Shown here: piece by piece, positions 1-8,014 of the stretch
Numbering within the stretch: position 1 is the first letter of the stretch
Layout: each line of letters starts with the position of its first letter
Assembly: GCA_046046455.1 (NCBI GenBank)
Contig: JBJOJS010000066.1
Location: forward strand, 138,699 to 202,698
Reading direction: 5' to 3'
Length of the DNA stretch: 64,000 nucleotides
Source: Mxb001 sp046046455
Lineage (GTDB): Bacteria > Actinomycetota > Actinomycetes > S36-B12
Translations under genes and position numbers: made by a program
Notes under the pieces: model-generated
Database searches by the model: none
What the model saw: the letters and a program-made list of their open reading frames with translations, nothing else
Told to the model about the DNA's origin: nothing

Positions 1-18
1 CTTCTCTTCAAGACCCAT
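1..18 (-). CDS. nuoB: NADH-quinone oxidoreductase subunit B, first six codons only
   Basis: The left edge cuts this gene after six codons, which read M-G-L-E-E-K from an ATG at 18-16. Actinobacterial NuoB proteins commonly begin with this MGLEEK sequence, and nuoB normally follows nuoA. The gap to the nuoA stop is 4 nt, so the two are surely co-transcribed. NuoB carries the N2 iron-sulfur cluster of complex I, but no ligand is visible in this fragment. The call rests on position plus the N-terminal six residues. Confidence 0.8.
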
Positions 19-22
19 GGCT

Positions 23-382
23 TCAGTCCCAATCCAGTCCGCCGCGACGCCACTCGTAGACGTACGGCACGGTGAGGTTGAACAGGAACAACATCATCGC
101 CAGGAAGACGAAGAGCGGCAATTGGTCGAACGCGACGGCCCAGGGGTAGAGGAAGACGATCTCGATGTCGAAGATGATGAACATCATCGCCGTGAGGTAG
201 TACTTCACGGGGAACCGTCCCCCGCCCATCGGCTGCGGGGTGGGGTCGATGCCGCACTCGTAGGCATCGAGCTTGGCGCGGTTGTAGCGCTTCGGCCCGG
301 TGAAGGTGGTCAGGGTGACGCTGAAGATCGCGAAACCCGCTGCGAGGAGGCCGAGGACGAGGATCGGCGCGTAGGGACTCAC
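23..382 (-). CDS. nuoA: NADH-quinone oxidoreductase subunit A
   Basis: Small membrane subunit of respiratory complex I, first gene of the nuo operon that runs out of the left edge. The 119-residue protein has the three expected transmembrane helices (about residues 5-25, 63-85 and 88-110) and the conserved loop with Y-E-C-G-I-D-P after helix 1, where the cysteine is the family hallmark. Two GTG codons stand in tandem at 385 and 382. GGAGG lies 6 nt before the second, which also gives the usual S/N-P-Y-A-P-I N-terminus, so I place the start at 382. The 79-nt gap to menG shows no clear Rex operator. Confidence 0.95.
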   Translation of the reverse strand: MSPYAPILVLGLLAAGFAIFSVTLTTFTGPKRYNRAKLDAYECGIDPTPQPMGGGRFPVKYYLTAMMFIIFDIEIVFLYPWAVAFDQLPLFVFLAMMLFLFNLTVPYVYEWRRGGLDWD

Positions 383-464
383 CACACTCCTCCGAACACT
401 CCTCAGAGCGATCGCGTGGACCTCGTGTCCGACGCGCCCGAAGTCTATCTACGGGCTCGAAGCG

Positions 465-1154
465 TCAGCGTCGGCCCCGGTGCAGGGCGACGATGCCCCC
501 GGTCAGGTTGAGCCATTCGACGTCGTGCCAGCCGGCCCGGCCCATGATGACCGCGAGCTCCGCCTGGTCGGGCCAGGCCCGGATGGACTCGGCGAGGTAG
601 ACGTAGGCGTCCGGGTTGGACGAAGCCCGCCGAGCGATCCCCGGAAGGGCGCCCATGAGGTAGCGGGAGTAGAGGGTGCGGAAGGGCCCGAAGGAGGGGT
701 GAGAGAACTCGCAGACCACGAGGCGCCCCCCCGGCCGCGTGACCCGTGCCATCTCCGCCAGGGCTGCCTCGGGATCGACCGTATTGCGCAGGCCGAAGGA
801 GATGGTGACGGCGTCGAACGTGGCGTCACCGAAGGGCAGGCGCAGGGCATCTCCGGCCACGAAGGCCAGCCCAGGCTCCCTCCGGCGCCCCACGGTGAGC
901 ATGCCCAGGGAGAAGTCGCAGGGGACGACCGAGGCTCCCCGAGCGGCCAGGGGCGCGCTCGAGGTCCCCGTGCCCGCCGCGAGGTCGAGGATCCGCTCGC
1001 CCGGCCGAGGGGCGACGGCGTTGACGACCGCACGTCGCCACAGGCGTGTCTGGCCGAGGGCCAGGACGTCATTGGTGAGGTCATAGCGCTCGGCCACCTC
1101 GTCGAACATCGCAGCGACCTCGGTCGGCTGCTTGTCGAGGTCGGCGCGGGGCAT
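465..1154 (-). CDS. menG: Demethylmenaquinone methyltransferase
   Basis: Performs the last step of menaquinone synthesis, transferring a methyl group from S-adenosylmethionine to demethylmenaquinol. The 229-residue UbiE/MenG-type protein has SAM motif I (L-D-L-A-A-G-T-G-T) at residues 56-64 and the UbiE signatures S-F-G-L-R-N and E-F-S-H-P. The start is the ATG at 1154, preceded by GGGAGGA at good spacing. The open frame continues upstream, but that part has no family similarity and lies antisense to menF. Menaquinone is the electron acceptor of the adjacent nuo complex. Confidence 0.93.
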   Translation of the reverse strand: MPRADLDKQPTEVAAMFDEVAERYDLTNDVLALGQTRLWRRAVVNAVAPRPGERILDLAAGTGTSSAPLAARGASVVPCDFSLGMLTVGRRREPGLAFVAGDALRLPFGDATFDAVTISFGLRNTVDPEAALAEMARVTRPGGRLVVCEFSHPSFGPFRTLYSRYLMGALPGIARRASSNPDAYVYLAESIRAWPDQAELAVIMGRAGWHDVEWLNLTGGIVALHRGRR

Positions 1155-1180
1155 GGGGTGATCCTCCCAGCGGAGCGACT

Positions 1181-1196
1181 CCCCGGCATGCCGGGG
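1181..1196. repeat. 16-nt perfect palindrome
   Basis: CCCCGGCATGCCGGGG is self-complementary and lies in the menG/menF divergent spacer, about 27 nt upstream of the menG start. It could be a regulator site or a hairpin in the menG leader. No function can be assigned from sequence. Confidence 0.4.
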
Positions 1197-1220
1197 CGGG
1201 GGTCCTGGCCCCCCAAGTTC

Positions 1221-1276
1221 GCTCTGCCGACTCGCCGGGCTGGCCCGAAAGAGGCGGCTCTGCCGACTCGCCGGGC
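1221..1276. repeat. Two 20-bp direct repeats, 36-bp period
   Basis: GCTCTGCCGACTCGCCGGGC occurs at 1221-1240 and again at 1257-1276 without mismatch. Both copies lie upstream of the menF -10 element inside the divergent spacer. A 36-bp period is about 3.4 helical turns. This may be a tandem operator for menF or menG, or a remnant duplication. Confidence 0.6.
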
Positions 1277-1290
1277 CACATAGGGGGCCG

Positions 1291-1296
1291 TACCCT
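1291..1296 (+). promoter_or_regulatory. -10 element of menF, leaderless type
   Basis: TACCCT is followed by 6 nt and the GTG start of menF. There is no Shine-Dalgarno sequence, so transcription probably begins at or near the start codon. Confidence 0.55.
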
Positions 1297-1302
1297 CGGC
1301 CT

Positions 1303-2562
1303 GTGGCCATCCCGGTGCTCCCCGCGACGACGGCGCCCCGGGTGCGGACGATGCCGCTGGAGGATCCCGGCCCGCTCCTCGACCGCCTGCCTGACTCGGC
1401 CGGTACGGCGTGGGTGCGCGACGGCGACGGCCTCGTGGGTTGGGGCGTTGCGGCGTCCTTCGACATCACCGGTGACGAGCGCTTCAGCCGCACGCAGCGC
1501 TGGTGGGCAGAGTGGTGCCGGCTCGCCGATGTCGACGACCCACTGCAACTGCCCGGCACCGGCCCGGTGGCCTTCGGCTCCTTCACCTTCGATCCCGAGC
1601 CCGCCTCAGGGCGCACTTCGCGTGTCGTGGTCCCGCGGGCCGTGCTCGGTCGTCGCGAGGGACGCGCCTGGCTGACCATCGTCGATGACCCCGACGACCT
1701 GCTCCCCCGCGATGCGCTCCTTCCGTCCCCGACTCGCCCCGAGGCACCCTCGCGCGTCGACTGGGGCAGGGGCACGCGCACATCCGAGGAATGGAAGGCC
1801 GCCGTCGGCGAAGCGATCGATCGCATCGGTCGAGGCGAGGTCGACAAGGTGGTCCTCGCGCGCGACGTCATCGCGGAGGTGAGCGACGACTTCGACGTCC
1901 GCTACCTGCTCCAGCGCCTGTCGGAGGCGTATCCCGAGTGCTGGACCTTCCAGGTCGACGACATGGTCGGGGCCACGCCCGAACTCCTCGTGCGCCGCAC
2001 CGCCGACACCGTGCTGTCCCGGGTGCTCGCGGGCACGGTGAAGCGCCGCGGCGACGAGAGCGAAGATGCCAGCCTCGCCCAGGCACTGCTCGGCAGCGGC
2101 AAGGACCTCGAGGAGCATGAGTACGCCGTCCGCTCGGTGGCGCGCGCGCTGGGACACCACTGCACGGACCTGCGCGTGCCGCCGCAGCCTCACGTGCTCC
2201 GCCTCGCCAACGTCCAGCACCTCGCCACCGACGTCACGGGGCGCCTTGCGGACGGTGCACCCGTCCTGGCGCTCGCGGCGTCACTGCACCCGACTGCGGC
2301 CGTCTGCGGTACGCCGACGGAGCGCGCCTCCGCGATGATCCGCGAGTTGGAGGGGATGGATCGCGGGCGCTATGCCGGGCCGGTGGGCTGGTTCGACAGT
2401 CGCGGCGACGGCGAGTTCGGCATCGCCCTGCGCTGCGCGGAGGTGCGCCCGGGATCCCTGCGACTCTTCGCCGGTTGCGGGATCGTCACCGGCTCCGACC
2501 CCGAGGCGGAGCTCGCCGAGTCACGCGCCAAGTTCGCTCCCATCCGCCAAGCGCTCGCCTAG
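1303..2562 (+). CDS. menF: Isochorismate synthase
   Basis: Converts chorismate to isochorismate, the committed step into menaquinone. The 419-residue protein has the chorismate-binding fold in its C-terminal two thirds, with conserved blocks L-A-G-T-V-K-R, H-P-T-A-A-V-C-G-T-P and the M-D-R-G-R-Y-A-G-P-V-G-W motif near residues 350-361. It is transcribed divergently from menG and stands next to menD, menC, menB and menE, which supports MenF over anthranilate or salicylate synthase. The GTG start at 1303 has no ribosome binding site but a TACCCT box 6 nt upstream. A siderophore-type isochorismate synthase is the only realistic alternative and is unlikely here. Confidence 0.93.
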   Translation: MAIPVLPATTAPRVRTMPLEDPGPLLDRLPDSAGTAWVRDGDGLVGWGVAASFDITGDERFSRTQRWWAEWCRLADVDDPLQLPGTGPVAFGSFTFDPEPASGRTSRVVVPRAVLGRREGRAWLTIVDDPDDLLPRDALLPSPTRPEAPSRVDWGRGTRTSEEWKAAVGEAIDRIGRGEVDKVVLARDVIAEVSDDFDVRYLLQRLSEAYPECWTFQVDDMVGATPELLVRRTADTVLSRVLAGTVKRRGDESEDASLAQALLGSGKDLEEHEYAVRSVARALGHHCTDLRVPPQPHVLRLANVQHLATDVTGRLADGAPVLALAASLHPTAAVCGTPTERASAMIRELEGMDRGRYAGPVGWFDSRGDGEFGIALRCAEVRPGSLRLFAGCGIVTGSDPEAELAESRAKFAPIRQALA

Positions 2563-2599
2563 GCCCCTCGGCGAGTCCGTGATGGGATTGCGGCGCACC

Positions 2600-2605
2600 T
2601 AGGCT
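2600..2605 (+). promoter_or_regulatory. -10 element of the TetR-ACT-GNAT gene, leaderless type
   Basis: TAGGCT, then 6 nt, then ATG at 2612. No ribosome binding site lies between them. Confidence 0.55.
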
Positions 2606-2611
2606 GATCCC

Positions 2612-4324
2612 ATGAGCGACACTGCGGCACGGATCGAGCGTCGCCGCCGTATCCTCGACGCCGCTCACGATCTCTACGAGGACATCGGAGTAGCCGCGGC
2701 ATCCCGACGGGACGTGGCCGAGCGAGCCGATGTCGCAACGCGATCGGTGCGCACACTCGCCGACAGTCGCACCTCCCTCCTCGCCCTCGTCACCGCGGAG
2801 TTGCCCTTCCCGCCCACATCCCAGCGACTGCAGGAGCAGGCGCAATCGGCCGAGGCGCGGGGCGAGGCGCTGCAGACGATCCTGGCTGCTGCCCGTGAGG
2901 CCTTTGGCGCGCCCGCGTCGGTGTGGGATGTCATCGAGTTGCAGGCCACGGCACTCGCGCCCTTCGATGACGAACTCGCGCAGGTCGTGCGCGATCGCGT
3001 CGCCCTGCGCTGGGAGGCCGCGCGCACGGTCGTGTGTCAACTCCGCGGCGAGGGTGGCGTGGATTCCACGATCGACGACGATGCCGCGACACTGCACCTG
3101 CTGGCCGTGGGTGCAGGCCTCGCCCTACTCGACGGCCTTACCCCCCGCCCGGTCGAGGCGGGCGCGTGGGTGCGCCTCACCTCCCGCCTGCTCGAGTCCC
3201 TGGCCGCGATCGATCCGCAGGGGCGCGACTACGACGGAGCGACGCGACCCTGGCGCGTCCGCGTCGTAGCACCGGCCACCCCCGCCGCCACTGCGCGTGT
3301 GCTGCGCGTCCTCGCTCTGGTGGGCGCCGACGTCGTCACGCTCTTCACCCATGCCCAGGACGACGGAACCCAGCTCATCGATCTCATCTGCGCGGTCCCG
3401 CAATCCATGGAGCGGGACGACCTCATGCGTGCACTGGCGACTGCCGGCCATCGCGTCCTCGCGGCTCCCGGAGTGCCCGAGGACGAGGACGATCTCGTCA
3501 CGCGGATCCTTGATGTCGCCGCCGAGCTCGTCGTACATCCCGAGCGCGCACCGCGCGCGGCGGCCGAGCTCGTGCTCGCCGACTCGTGGACGGTCGAGCC
3601 CGCGACCGAGGGCGAGGACGCCACGAGCGACGTCATGCGACTGCAGTGGACCCCCGACCACCACGTCGTCCTCCACCGCGAGGGCGCCCCCTTCGCCGCT
3701 GTCGAGCGGGCTCGTGCGTCCGCGCTCCTGCGGCTGGTCGAGGCCGTCGCCAACGCGCCCGCCGGCACGGGCGGCTTCGGCTGGGTGGAGTACCTCCGCG
3801 ACGGCACCCAGGCTGTCATCCGACTCGCTCGCCCCGAGGACACCGAGGGTGTCGCGCAGATGCACGCGCGCTCATCGGACCCGACCCGCTACCAGCGATA
3901 CTTCACGCCGAATACGGACTGGCGCGAGGACCAACTGCGGCGAATCGCCGGCGGTCATCGCGGTGCCACGCTCGTCGCCGTCAACTGGCGTGGCGACATC
4001 GTCGGCCTCGGCAATGTCTTCCCCGATCGCCCCGACGACACCTCTACGGCGGAGATCGCCGTCATCGTGGAGGACGCCTGGCAGGGCCGGGGACTGGGCG
4101 GTCGCATGCTGGAGCACCTCGTCGAGCTCGCTCGCCGCCAGGGCTTCGACGAGGTGCTTGCCCTCGTGCTCGCGAGCAACACCGGGATGGTGCGCCTGCT
4201 CGACAGGATGGGGCTGGACTGGTCGAAGGAAGCCGACCCGGAGCTGGGTCCGACCATCGTGCGCATGACCGCGCCGATCAGCTCGTCAGTGCCGCATCCA
4301 CCCGTGACTGCAGGGAGCGGATGA
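2612..4324 (+). CDS. TetR-type HTH / ACT-like / GNAT acetyltransferase fusion
   Basis: A 570-residue protein with three recognisable parts. Residues 9-60 look like a TetR N-terminal HTH (I-L-D-A-A-H-D-L-Y ... S-R-R-D-V-A-E-R-A-D). Residues 214-285 resemble an ACT ligand-binding domain. Residues 401-557 are a GNAT domain with the acetyl-CoA loop Q-G-R-G-L-G at 491-496, similar to the catalytic domain of actinobacterial Pat-type protein lysine acetyltransferases. Amino-acid-regulated ACT-GNAT acetyltransferases are known in Actinomycetes; the added TetR-like HTH is unusual. By inference the protein could acetylate enzymes in response to an amino acid and also bind DNA. It starts 49 nt after menF and its last 47 nt overlap the 3' end of menD on the other strand. 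The domain calls are by eye, and the ACT call is the weakest. Confidence 0.7.
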   Translation: MSDTAARIERRRRILDAAHDLYEDIGVAAASRRDVAERADVATRSVRTLADSRTSLLALVTAELPFPPTSQRLQEQAQSAEARGEALQTILAAAREAFGAPASVWDVIELQATALAPFDDELAQVVRDRVALRWEAARTVVCQLRGEGGVDSTIDDDAATLHLLAVGAGLALLDGLTPRPVEAGAWVRLTSRLLESLAAIDPQGRDYDGATRPWRVRVVAPATPAATARVLRVLALVGADVVTLFTHAQDDGTQLIDLICAVPQSMERDDLMRALATAGHRVLAAPGVPEDEDDLVTRILDVAAELVVHPERAPRAAAELVLADSWTVEPATEGEDATSDVMRLQWTPDHHVVLHREGAPFAAVERARASALLRLVEAVANAPAGTGGFGWVEYLRDGTQAVIRLARPEDTEGVAQMHARSSDPTRYQRYFTPNTDWREDQLRRIAGGHRGATLVAVNWRGDIVGLGNVFPDRPDDTSTAEIAVIVEDAWQGRGLGGRMLEHLVELARRQGFDEVLALVLASNTGMVRLLDRMGLDWSKEADPELGPTIVRMTAPISSSVPHPPVTAGSG

Positions 4325-5957
4325 GGTCGGCCTCCGTGGCCCGCGATGCGCATCGTGCCACGATCACGCGCACCCCCGTGGCCGGATCTGCGAGCACCCG
4401 CCGCAGCTCGTCGGCGGACGCCACCGAGACAACATCGATCCCCGGCGCGGCCAGCAACTCACTTAGGTCCGCGCCATGGGGCGTGCCGAAGACGCGCTCG
4501 AAGTCCTGCGCGAAGTCCGCAGATCCCTGTTCGAGCGACGAGAAGATCCCGCCGCCGTCGTTGTCCACGATCACGTAGTCCAGACGAGGCCGCGGCTCGC
4601 TCGCGGGCGCGAGCAGACCGTTGCGGTCGTAGATCGCCGTGAGATCCCCGAGCAGCGCGTACGTCGTCGAGCCAGGGTGGCGGTCAGCATGGGCAATCGC
4701 CGCACCCCACGCGGTGGACACCAGTCCATCGATACCCGACGTACCGCGATTGCCGATGCAGGTGGCGCGCAGCGGTCCGGCATACGTCGAGACGTGACGG
4801 ACTGGCCAGGACGCTCCGACCACCAGCAGGTCCTGGGAACCCGACCGCTGCGCGACGAGACAGGCCACGCCCAGCCCCGTGAGTGGGTCTCCGTCGAGAC
4901 TTGCGACGACGACGCGATCGGCAATCGCGTCGGCTGCCTCCCAGCGTGCTGCCCATGCGGGATCTGCCGGAGCCCCATCCGTCGCGGGCACAGCGTCGAC
5001 CACTTCCGTCGCCGTACCTAGAGGGTCGACTCGACCCAGGCGCGGGGGGACATCGACGGCGATGTGCGCTCGCGCTCCTCGCATGACCGCAGATACCGAG
5101 CGGTGTAGGCCGACACGGCCGATGGTGAGGACGACGTCGGGCGTGAGGTCGAGTTTGGTCGCAGAACCCAGCAGCATCGGGCCGTGGCGCAACGCTCCCG
5201 CGTGCGCCGACAGGTTGCCCGAGGGCTCGCTCACGATGGGCCAGCCCAGCGCCGCCGAGAGGCTCGCTGCATCATCGCGTACGACGGAGTCGTCGAAGTC
5301 GCCCGCAATGATCAGGCCTCGCGTGGCATCGATGTCCTCGGGGAGGATCGTCGCGAGATCAGGTCGTGGGCGCGCGGGCGGCACTTGGCGAGCGCGCACG
5401 GGCACGTCCGCGATCGCGTGATCACCAGGAGTGACAAGCGGCTCGCTCAGCGGCACGTTGAGATGCACCGGACCGCCACGCTCCCCGACCGCGAGGTCCA
5501 GGGTGAGCGCGACCGCCTGCCGCAGTGCGTGCTCGTCGAGGCCCTCGAGGTCGACCCAGGTGACCACATCGACGCCGTAGAGCTCGCGCTGGTCGATCGT
5601 CTGATTGGCTCCGCTGCCGCGCACCGCGCCCGGCCGATCCGCCGTCACCGCGACGAGCGGGACTCCTGAGTACGCCGCTTCGACGATGGCGGGATGGAGG
5701 TTGACGGCAGCCGTGCCGGAGGTGGTTACGACGGCGCAGGGCGCTCCTGATCCACGGGCGAGGCCAAGTGCGAGGTATGCGGCACTGCGCTCATCGATCC
5801 GCACGTGCAGGCGCACCAGCCCCCGGCGCTCCGCGTCAGCGAGCGCAAGAGCAAGGGGCGCCGACCGCGAGCCCGGTGCCAGCACGACGTCGCGCACGCC
5901 GCCCGCCAGCAGCTCCTCGACGACGGCGACCGCCATCCGAGGCGACGCGACAGACAT
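4278..5957 (-). CDS. menD: 2-succinyl-5-enolpyruvyl-6-hydroxy-3-cyclohexene-1-carboxylate synthase
   Basis: Thiamine-diphosphate enzyme that joins isochorismate and 2-oxoglutarate in menaquinone synthesis. The 559-residue length fits the family. The N-terminal block A-P-G-S-R-S-A-P and R-I-D-E-R-S-A place the catalytic glutamate at Glu56. The C-terminal half has the ThDP fold with L-G-D-L-T-A-I-Y-D-R-N-G-L and V-D-N-D-G-G-G-I-F. The ATG start is 12 nt after the menC stop. It is the last gene of menB-menC-menD and converges on the TetR-ACT-GNAT gene with a 47-nt overlap. Confidence 0.95.
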   Translation of the reverse strand: MSVASPRMAVAVVEELLAGGVRDVVLAPGSRSAPLALALADAERRGLVRLHVRIDERSAAYLALGLARGSGAPCAVVTTSGTAAVNLHPAIVEAAYSGVPLVAVTADRPGAVRGSGANQTIDQRELYGVDVVTWVDLEGLDEHALRQAVALTLDLAVGERGGPVHLNVPLSEPLVTPGDHAIADVPVRARQVPPARPRPDLATILPEDIDATRGLIIAGDFDDSVVRDDAASLSAALGWPIVSEPSGNLSAHAGALRHGPMLLGSATKLDLTPDVVLTIGRVGLHRSVSAVMRGARAHIAVDVPPRLGRVDPLGTATEVVDAVPATDGAPADPAWAARWEAADAIADRVVVASLDGDPLTGLGVACLVAQRSGSQDLLVVGASWPVRHVSTYAGPLRATCIGNRGTSGIDGLVSTAWGAAIAHADRHPGSTTYALLGDLTAIYDRNGLLAPASEPRPRLDYVIVDNDGGGIFSSLEQGSADFAQDFERVFGTPHGADLSELLAAPGIDVVSVASADELRRVLADPATGVRVIVARCASRATEADLIRSLQSRVDAALTS

Positions 5958-5969
5958 GTGGGAAGGCTC

Positions 5970-6992
5970 TCACGCACTGAGGGTGTCGACGAGCCCGGCA
6001 CCACCGGACTCCCAGGCGTCCACGAGTCGCTGTCGCCACCATCGCGCCCGCGAATCCCCGATGAGGTCACGCGCTGCCATGAGGGCGTCGAGGTCGGGGG
6101 CGATCCGCTCGACGGGCATGTGACCGTCGAAGGGCACCAGCGGGGGTGCGATGACATCGCGCGCGAGGAGCGTGCCCGTGCCGAGTCCGCACGCCGGTGG
6201 ATCGCCGGTGAGCGCCGCAGCAAGAGCCAGGCCACTCGCGAGACCGACGGCGGAGTCGAGCGATCCGCTCACCACGACAGGGCCTCCCCAGGAGCGCGCC
6301 AGCTCGAGGGCCGCTGACACCCCGCCCAGCGGCGCGGCCTTGAGAATGACGATGTCGGCGGCCTCGAAAGCACGCGCATCGCCGAAGCGCACGGACTCGT
6401 CGAGGGCGATGGGCAGGTCGATCGCACGGCGGAGAGTGAGGGTCTCGTCGATCGTCGCGCACGGCTGCTCGACGTACTCGATGCCATACGCGCCCAGACG
6501 ACCGAGTGCACGCGCCGCATCATCCGCCGACCAGCCACCGTTCGCATCGAGCCGGATGCTGGCGCTGTCACCTTCGATGGATGCGAGCGCACTATCGGCC
6601 GCATCGCGCACAGCCGCGACGCGTGCCTCGTCATCGGCAAGCACCTCGCCCATCGCCGCGACCTTGACCTTGATCGTCGTGCATCCGTGCTCGAGCACCG
6701 CCTGACGTGCGAGTGCGGCGGCATCCTGGGCCGACACTGCCGGGATGATCGCGTTGACGGGGACGATCTCGCGCCGTGGCTCCGGCCAGGTGCCGAAGGC
6801 CGCCTCTACGGCGGAGGCGAGCCAGAGCGCGCACCCGCGCGGGGCGTAGTCATCGAAGGGCGCGAAGTCGCCCCACCCGCTCGGTCCTCGGATGAGCAGT
6901 CCCTCGCGCACGGTGATGCCACGGAAGCGCCGCGTCAGCGGGAGGGCGTACGGGACAGCATCGCGGAGGATGTCGGAGAGTGTGACGTCCAC
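5970..6992 (-). CDS. menC: o-Succinylbenzoate synthase
   Basis: Dehydrates SHCHC to o-succinylbenzoate. It is a 340-residue enolase-superfamily protein with the full catalytic set visible: the K-V-K motif (Lys108, Lys110), metal ligands Asp149 (L-D-A-N-G-G-W), Glu175 (Y-V-E-Q-P) and Asp198/Glu199 (L-D-E-S), and Lys218 (L-K-A-A-P-L-G-G). The start is a GTG at 6992, 5 nt after the menB stop, with no strong ribosome binding site, suggesting coupling to menB translation. Confidence 0.93.
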   Translation of the reverse strand: MDVTLSDILRDAVPYALPLTRRFRGITVREGLLIRGPSGWGDFAPFDDYAPRGCALWLASAVEAAFGTWPEPRREIVPVNAIIPAVSAQDAAALARQAVLEHGCTTIKVKVAAMGEVLADDEARVAAVRDAADSALASIEGDSASIRLDANGGWSADDAARALGRLGAYGIEYVEQPCATIDETLTLRRAIDLPIALDESVRFGDARAFEAADIVILKAAPLGGVSAALELARSWGGPVVVSGSLDSAVGLASGLALAAALTGDPPACGLGTGTLLARDVIAPPLVPFDGHMPVERIAPDLDALMAARDLIGDSRARWWRQRLVDAWESGGAGLVDTLSA

Positions 6993-6997
6993 GTCGA

Positions 6998-7942
6998 TCA
7001 GGGGCGGCGCGGGAATCTCGCGAAGTCGGGTGAGCGGCGCTGGGCGTAGGCGTCGCGCCCCTCCTGGGCCTCCTCGGTCATGTAGAAGAGGAGGGTCGCG
7101 TCACCGGCGAGTTGCTGAACGCCGGCGAGGCCGTCGTCGGCGGCGTTGTGCGAGGCCTTGAGCATGCGCAGCGCCAACGGCGAGAGCGAGAGCATCTGAC
7201 GCGCCCAGTCCACCGTCTCGATCTCGAGGTCGGCGAGCGGGACCACGGAGTTGACCAGCCCCCAGTCGTAGGCCTGCTCGGCGCCGTACTGGCGGCACAG
7301 CATCCACACCTCGCGCGAGCGCTTCTGACCGATCGTGCGTGCGAGCAGTCCGGAGCCGTAGCCGCCATCGAAGGAGCCGACCTTGGGTCCGGTCTGGCCG
7401 AAGCGGGCATTGGATGCGGCGATCGATAGATCGCAGACGACGTGCAGCACGTGCCCTCCGCCGACGGCATAGCCGGCGATCATGGCGATGACCGGCTTGG
7501 GGGTGCGGCGGATCTGGATCTGCAGGTCGAGCACGTTGAGCCGACCGATGCCCTTCTTGGCGACGTCGTCATCGCCGATGTAGCCATCGTCACCGCGGAT
7601 CATCTGATCCCCGCCGCTGCAGAAGGCCCAGTCACCCTGACCGGTGAGGATGATGACGCCGATGCTGTCGTCATCACGCGCCTGATTGAGGGCGTCGGAG
7701 ATCTCGAAGAGCGTCTGGGGCCGGAAGGCGTTGCGCTTATGGGGGCGGTCGATCGTGATCTTGGCAATGCCGGCCGCATCCCCCGTCGAGTGCTCGTAGC
7801 GGATGTCGCCGTACTCGCCGGCGCTCACCCACTCGCAGGCCGGGACGATGCTCGAGTAGCCCGGGTCGGTGAGGGCAGGCGACCCCTCGGCCACGACGGG
7901 CGGGAGGGGATAGCGGGTGCGGGAATCGAACTCCTGCGGCAC
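6998..7942 (-). CDS. menB: 1,4-Dihydroxy-2-naphthoyl-CoA synthase
   Basis: Crotonase-fold enzyme that closes the second ring of the naphthoquinone. The 314-residue protein has the oxyanion-hole regions C-S-G-G-D-Q (108-113) and G-Y-A-V-G-G-G-H (157-164) and the MenB-specific stretch G-P-K-V-G-S-F-D-G-G-Y-G-S (185-197). The GTG start at 7942 has GAAGGAGA 5 nt upstream. It is first in the leftward menB-menC-menD operon and divergent from menE. The 72-nt spacer to menE must carry both promoters. Confidence 0.96.
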   Translation of the reverse strand: MPQEFDSRTRYPLPPVVAEGSPALTDPGYSSIVPACEWVSAGEYGDIRYEHSTGDAAGIAKITIDRPHKRNAFRPQTLFEISDALNQARDDDSIGVIILTGQGDWAFCSGGDQMIRGDDGYIGDDDVAKKGIGRLNVLDLQIQIRRTPKPVIAMIAGYAVGGGHVLHVVCDLSIAASNARFGQTGPKVGSFDGGYGSGLLARTIGQKRSREVWMLCRQYGAEQAYDWGLVNSVVPLADLEIETVDWARQMLSLSPLALRMLKASHNAADDGLAGVQQLAGDATLLFYMTEEAQEGRDAYAQRRSPDFARFPRRP

Positions 7943-8001
7943 CGGCGTCTCCTTCGTGTGGGCCGGCGGGGATCACCGACAGCGCCCAACCTAGTCAGGC
8001 C

Positions 8002-8007
8002 TACTCT
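8002..8007 (+). promoter_or_regulatory. -10 element of menE, leaderless type
   Basis: TACTCT, then 7 nt, then the menE ATG at 8015. This spacing decides the start, since the same frame is open further upstream across menB. Confidence 0.55.
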
Positions 8008-8014
8008 CGTCCGC

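Noticed and set aside
386..464. Rex operator upstream of nuoA
   Set aside because: No TTGTGAA-like half-site is present in the spacer.
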